This document shows positions 12,590-12,800 of a stretch of 12,800 nucleotides of DNA, in pieces. Source of the DNA: Thermoleophilia bacterium. GTDB taxonomy: Bacteria; Actinomycetota; Thermoleophilia; Gaiellales; Gaiellaceae. Each line of letters starts with the position of its first letter. The stretch's first letter is position 1. The notes beneath the pieces were generated by a model. That model had not been told where the DNA came from, searched no databases, and was given only the letters and a program-made list of their open reading frames with translations. Position numbers and translations under genes: made by a program. The DNA lies in assembly GCA_013362295.1 (NCBI GenBank), contig JABFWJ010000076.1, forward strand, positions 1-12,800, given 5' to 3'.

Positions 12590-12661
12590 TCACTCGAACG
12601 AGGGATCGAGCAGCGCGCCCGGCGGTCGATACCTGGGGTACTACCCTCCCCCATCCCCCTT
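12590..12661. other. Non-coding stretch, C-rich, no gene seen
   Basis: Between the molybdopterin gene stop and the first terminator I see no credible coding region. The part from about 12633 to 12660 contains a short imperfect inverted repeat (GGGGTA-C-TACCC) followed by two CCCCC runs, so the minus strand is G-rich. It may be part of the 3' untranslated region of the upstream gene. Confidence 0.5.
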
Positions 12662-12695
12662 GAAGAGCCGCTCTCGAGCGGCTCTTCTCGTTGTT
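12662..12695 (+). terminator. Intrinsic terminator for the molybdopterin gene
   Basis: A strong hairpin, GAAGAGCCGCTC paired with GAGCGGCTCTTC (12662-12687; realistically about 11 bp with a CTCG loop), is followed on the plus strand by TCGTTGTT. The T-tract is interrupted, so efficiency may be moderate. It lies 72 bp downstream of the stop at 12589. Confidence 0.72.
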
Positions 12696-12700
12696 GGACA

Positions 12701-12731
12701 AAAATAGGAGGCGGCCGACCGGCCGCCTCCT
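12701..12731 (-). terminator. Intrinsic terminator for groEL
   Basis: Read on the minus strand, an 11-bp stem AGGAGGCGGCC/GGCCGCCTCCT with a 4-nt loop (12731-12706) is followed by ATTTTTG, a good U-tract. It lies about 31 bp after the groEL stop. An outer GGACAA/TTGTCC pair (12696-12701 with 12733-12738) could extend the structure around the U-tract. Confidence 0.85.
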
Positions 12732-12762
12732 CTTGTCCAGCAGAATCCGCGAAGGATCCTGC

Positions 12763-12800
12763 CTACATCATCCCGCCCATGTCCGGCATGCCCGCGCCGA
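12763..12800 (-). CDS. groL: GroEL chaperonin, C-terminal tail only
   Basis: The last 11 codons on the minus strand read GAGMPDMGGMM followed by TAG (12765-12763). This is the Gly/Met-rich flexible C-terminal tail typical of the 60-kDa chaperonin GroEL; the rest lies beyond the window. An intrinsic terminator follows. The call rests on a short but characteristic segment. Confidence 0.75.
   Translation of the reverse strand, partial: GAGMPDMGGMM

Noticed and set aside
12633..12661. Possible G-quadruplex on the minus strand
   Set aside because: Only three adjacent G-runs (5, 5 and 3) are present; the next GGG is too far for a standard four-run quadruplex.
12590..12800. CIRCE/HrcA heat-shock operator near groEL
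   Set aside because: This is the 3' end of groEL; a CIRCE element would be at the other end of the gene, and none is seen here.

Overview
The window is about 70% GC and densely packed. Coding strands favour C/G third positions, GTG/TTG starts are common, and little non-coding DNA lies between genes. A futalosine-pathway menaquinone gene (mqnD), a DtxR-type metal regulator, a COG2236-type phosphoribosyltransferase and a Met/Gly-rich GroEL tail fit an actinobacterium, possibly of the Thermoleophilia (Gaiellales/Solirubrobacterales) type. The class-level guess is inference from gene style; no 16S or marker search was possible.

Left part (1-8003, all on the minus strand). A long tightly coupled run reads from about 8010 down to 795: mqnD, a beta-ketoadipyl/acetyl-CoA-type thiolase, a DUF885 putative zinc peptidase, an aldehyde dehydrogenase, an MFS transporter, a short M20 amidohydrolase of the allantoate/N-carbamoyl-amino-acid hydrolase type, and a purine-type phosphoribosyltransferase. 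Four of the six junctions are 4-base NTGA stop/start overlaps. The MFS start implied by one of these is CTG and the amidohydrolase start is TTG. After 68 bp with its own probable promoter and a strong Shine-Dalgarno comes the 5' two-thirds of a BMP/PnrA-type ABC substrate-binding protein, cut by the window edge. BMP protein, phosphoribosyltransferase and ureido-type amidohydrolase together hint at nucleoside/nucleobase salvage or breakdown (inference).

Middle (8004-9175). A DtxR/MntR-like regulator is divergent from mqnD across only 23 bp. It is followed by a nested four-copy inverted repeat in a convergent gap. Then come two small unrecognised genes that diverge across 24 bp with a near-palindromic TATA -10 between them.

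Right part (9172-12800). A minus-strand unit reads ygfZ, tRNA-Arg (anticodon GCG), a one-TM hypothetical protein, a DUF421/YetF membrane protein and an ornithine cyclodeaminase/mu-crystallin-family enzyme. The ygfZ stop codon lies inside the tRNA. Divergent from ygfZ across 20 bp is a cytoplasmic sulfite-oxidase-fold molybdopterin protein, which converges on the end of groEL with two hairpin terminators between them.

Most notable pattern: all three divergent gene pairs have start codons only 20-24 bp apart. In each, TANNNT -10-like hexamers on both strands share central bases and end 6-9 nt before the two start codons, as expected for bidirectional promoters giving leaderless mRNAs.
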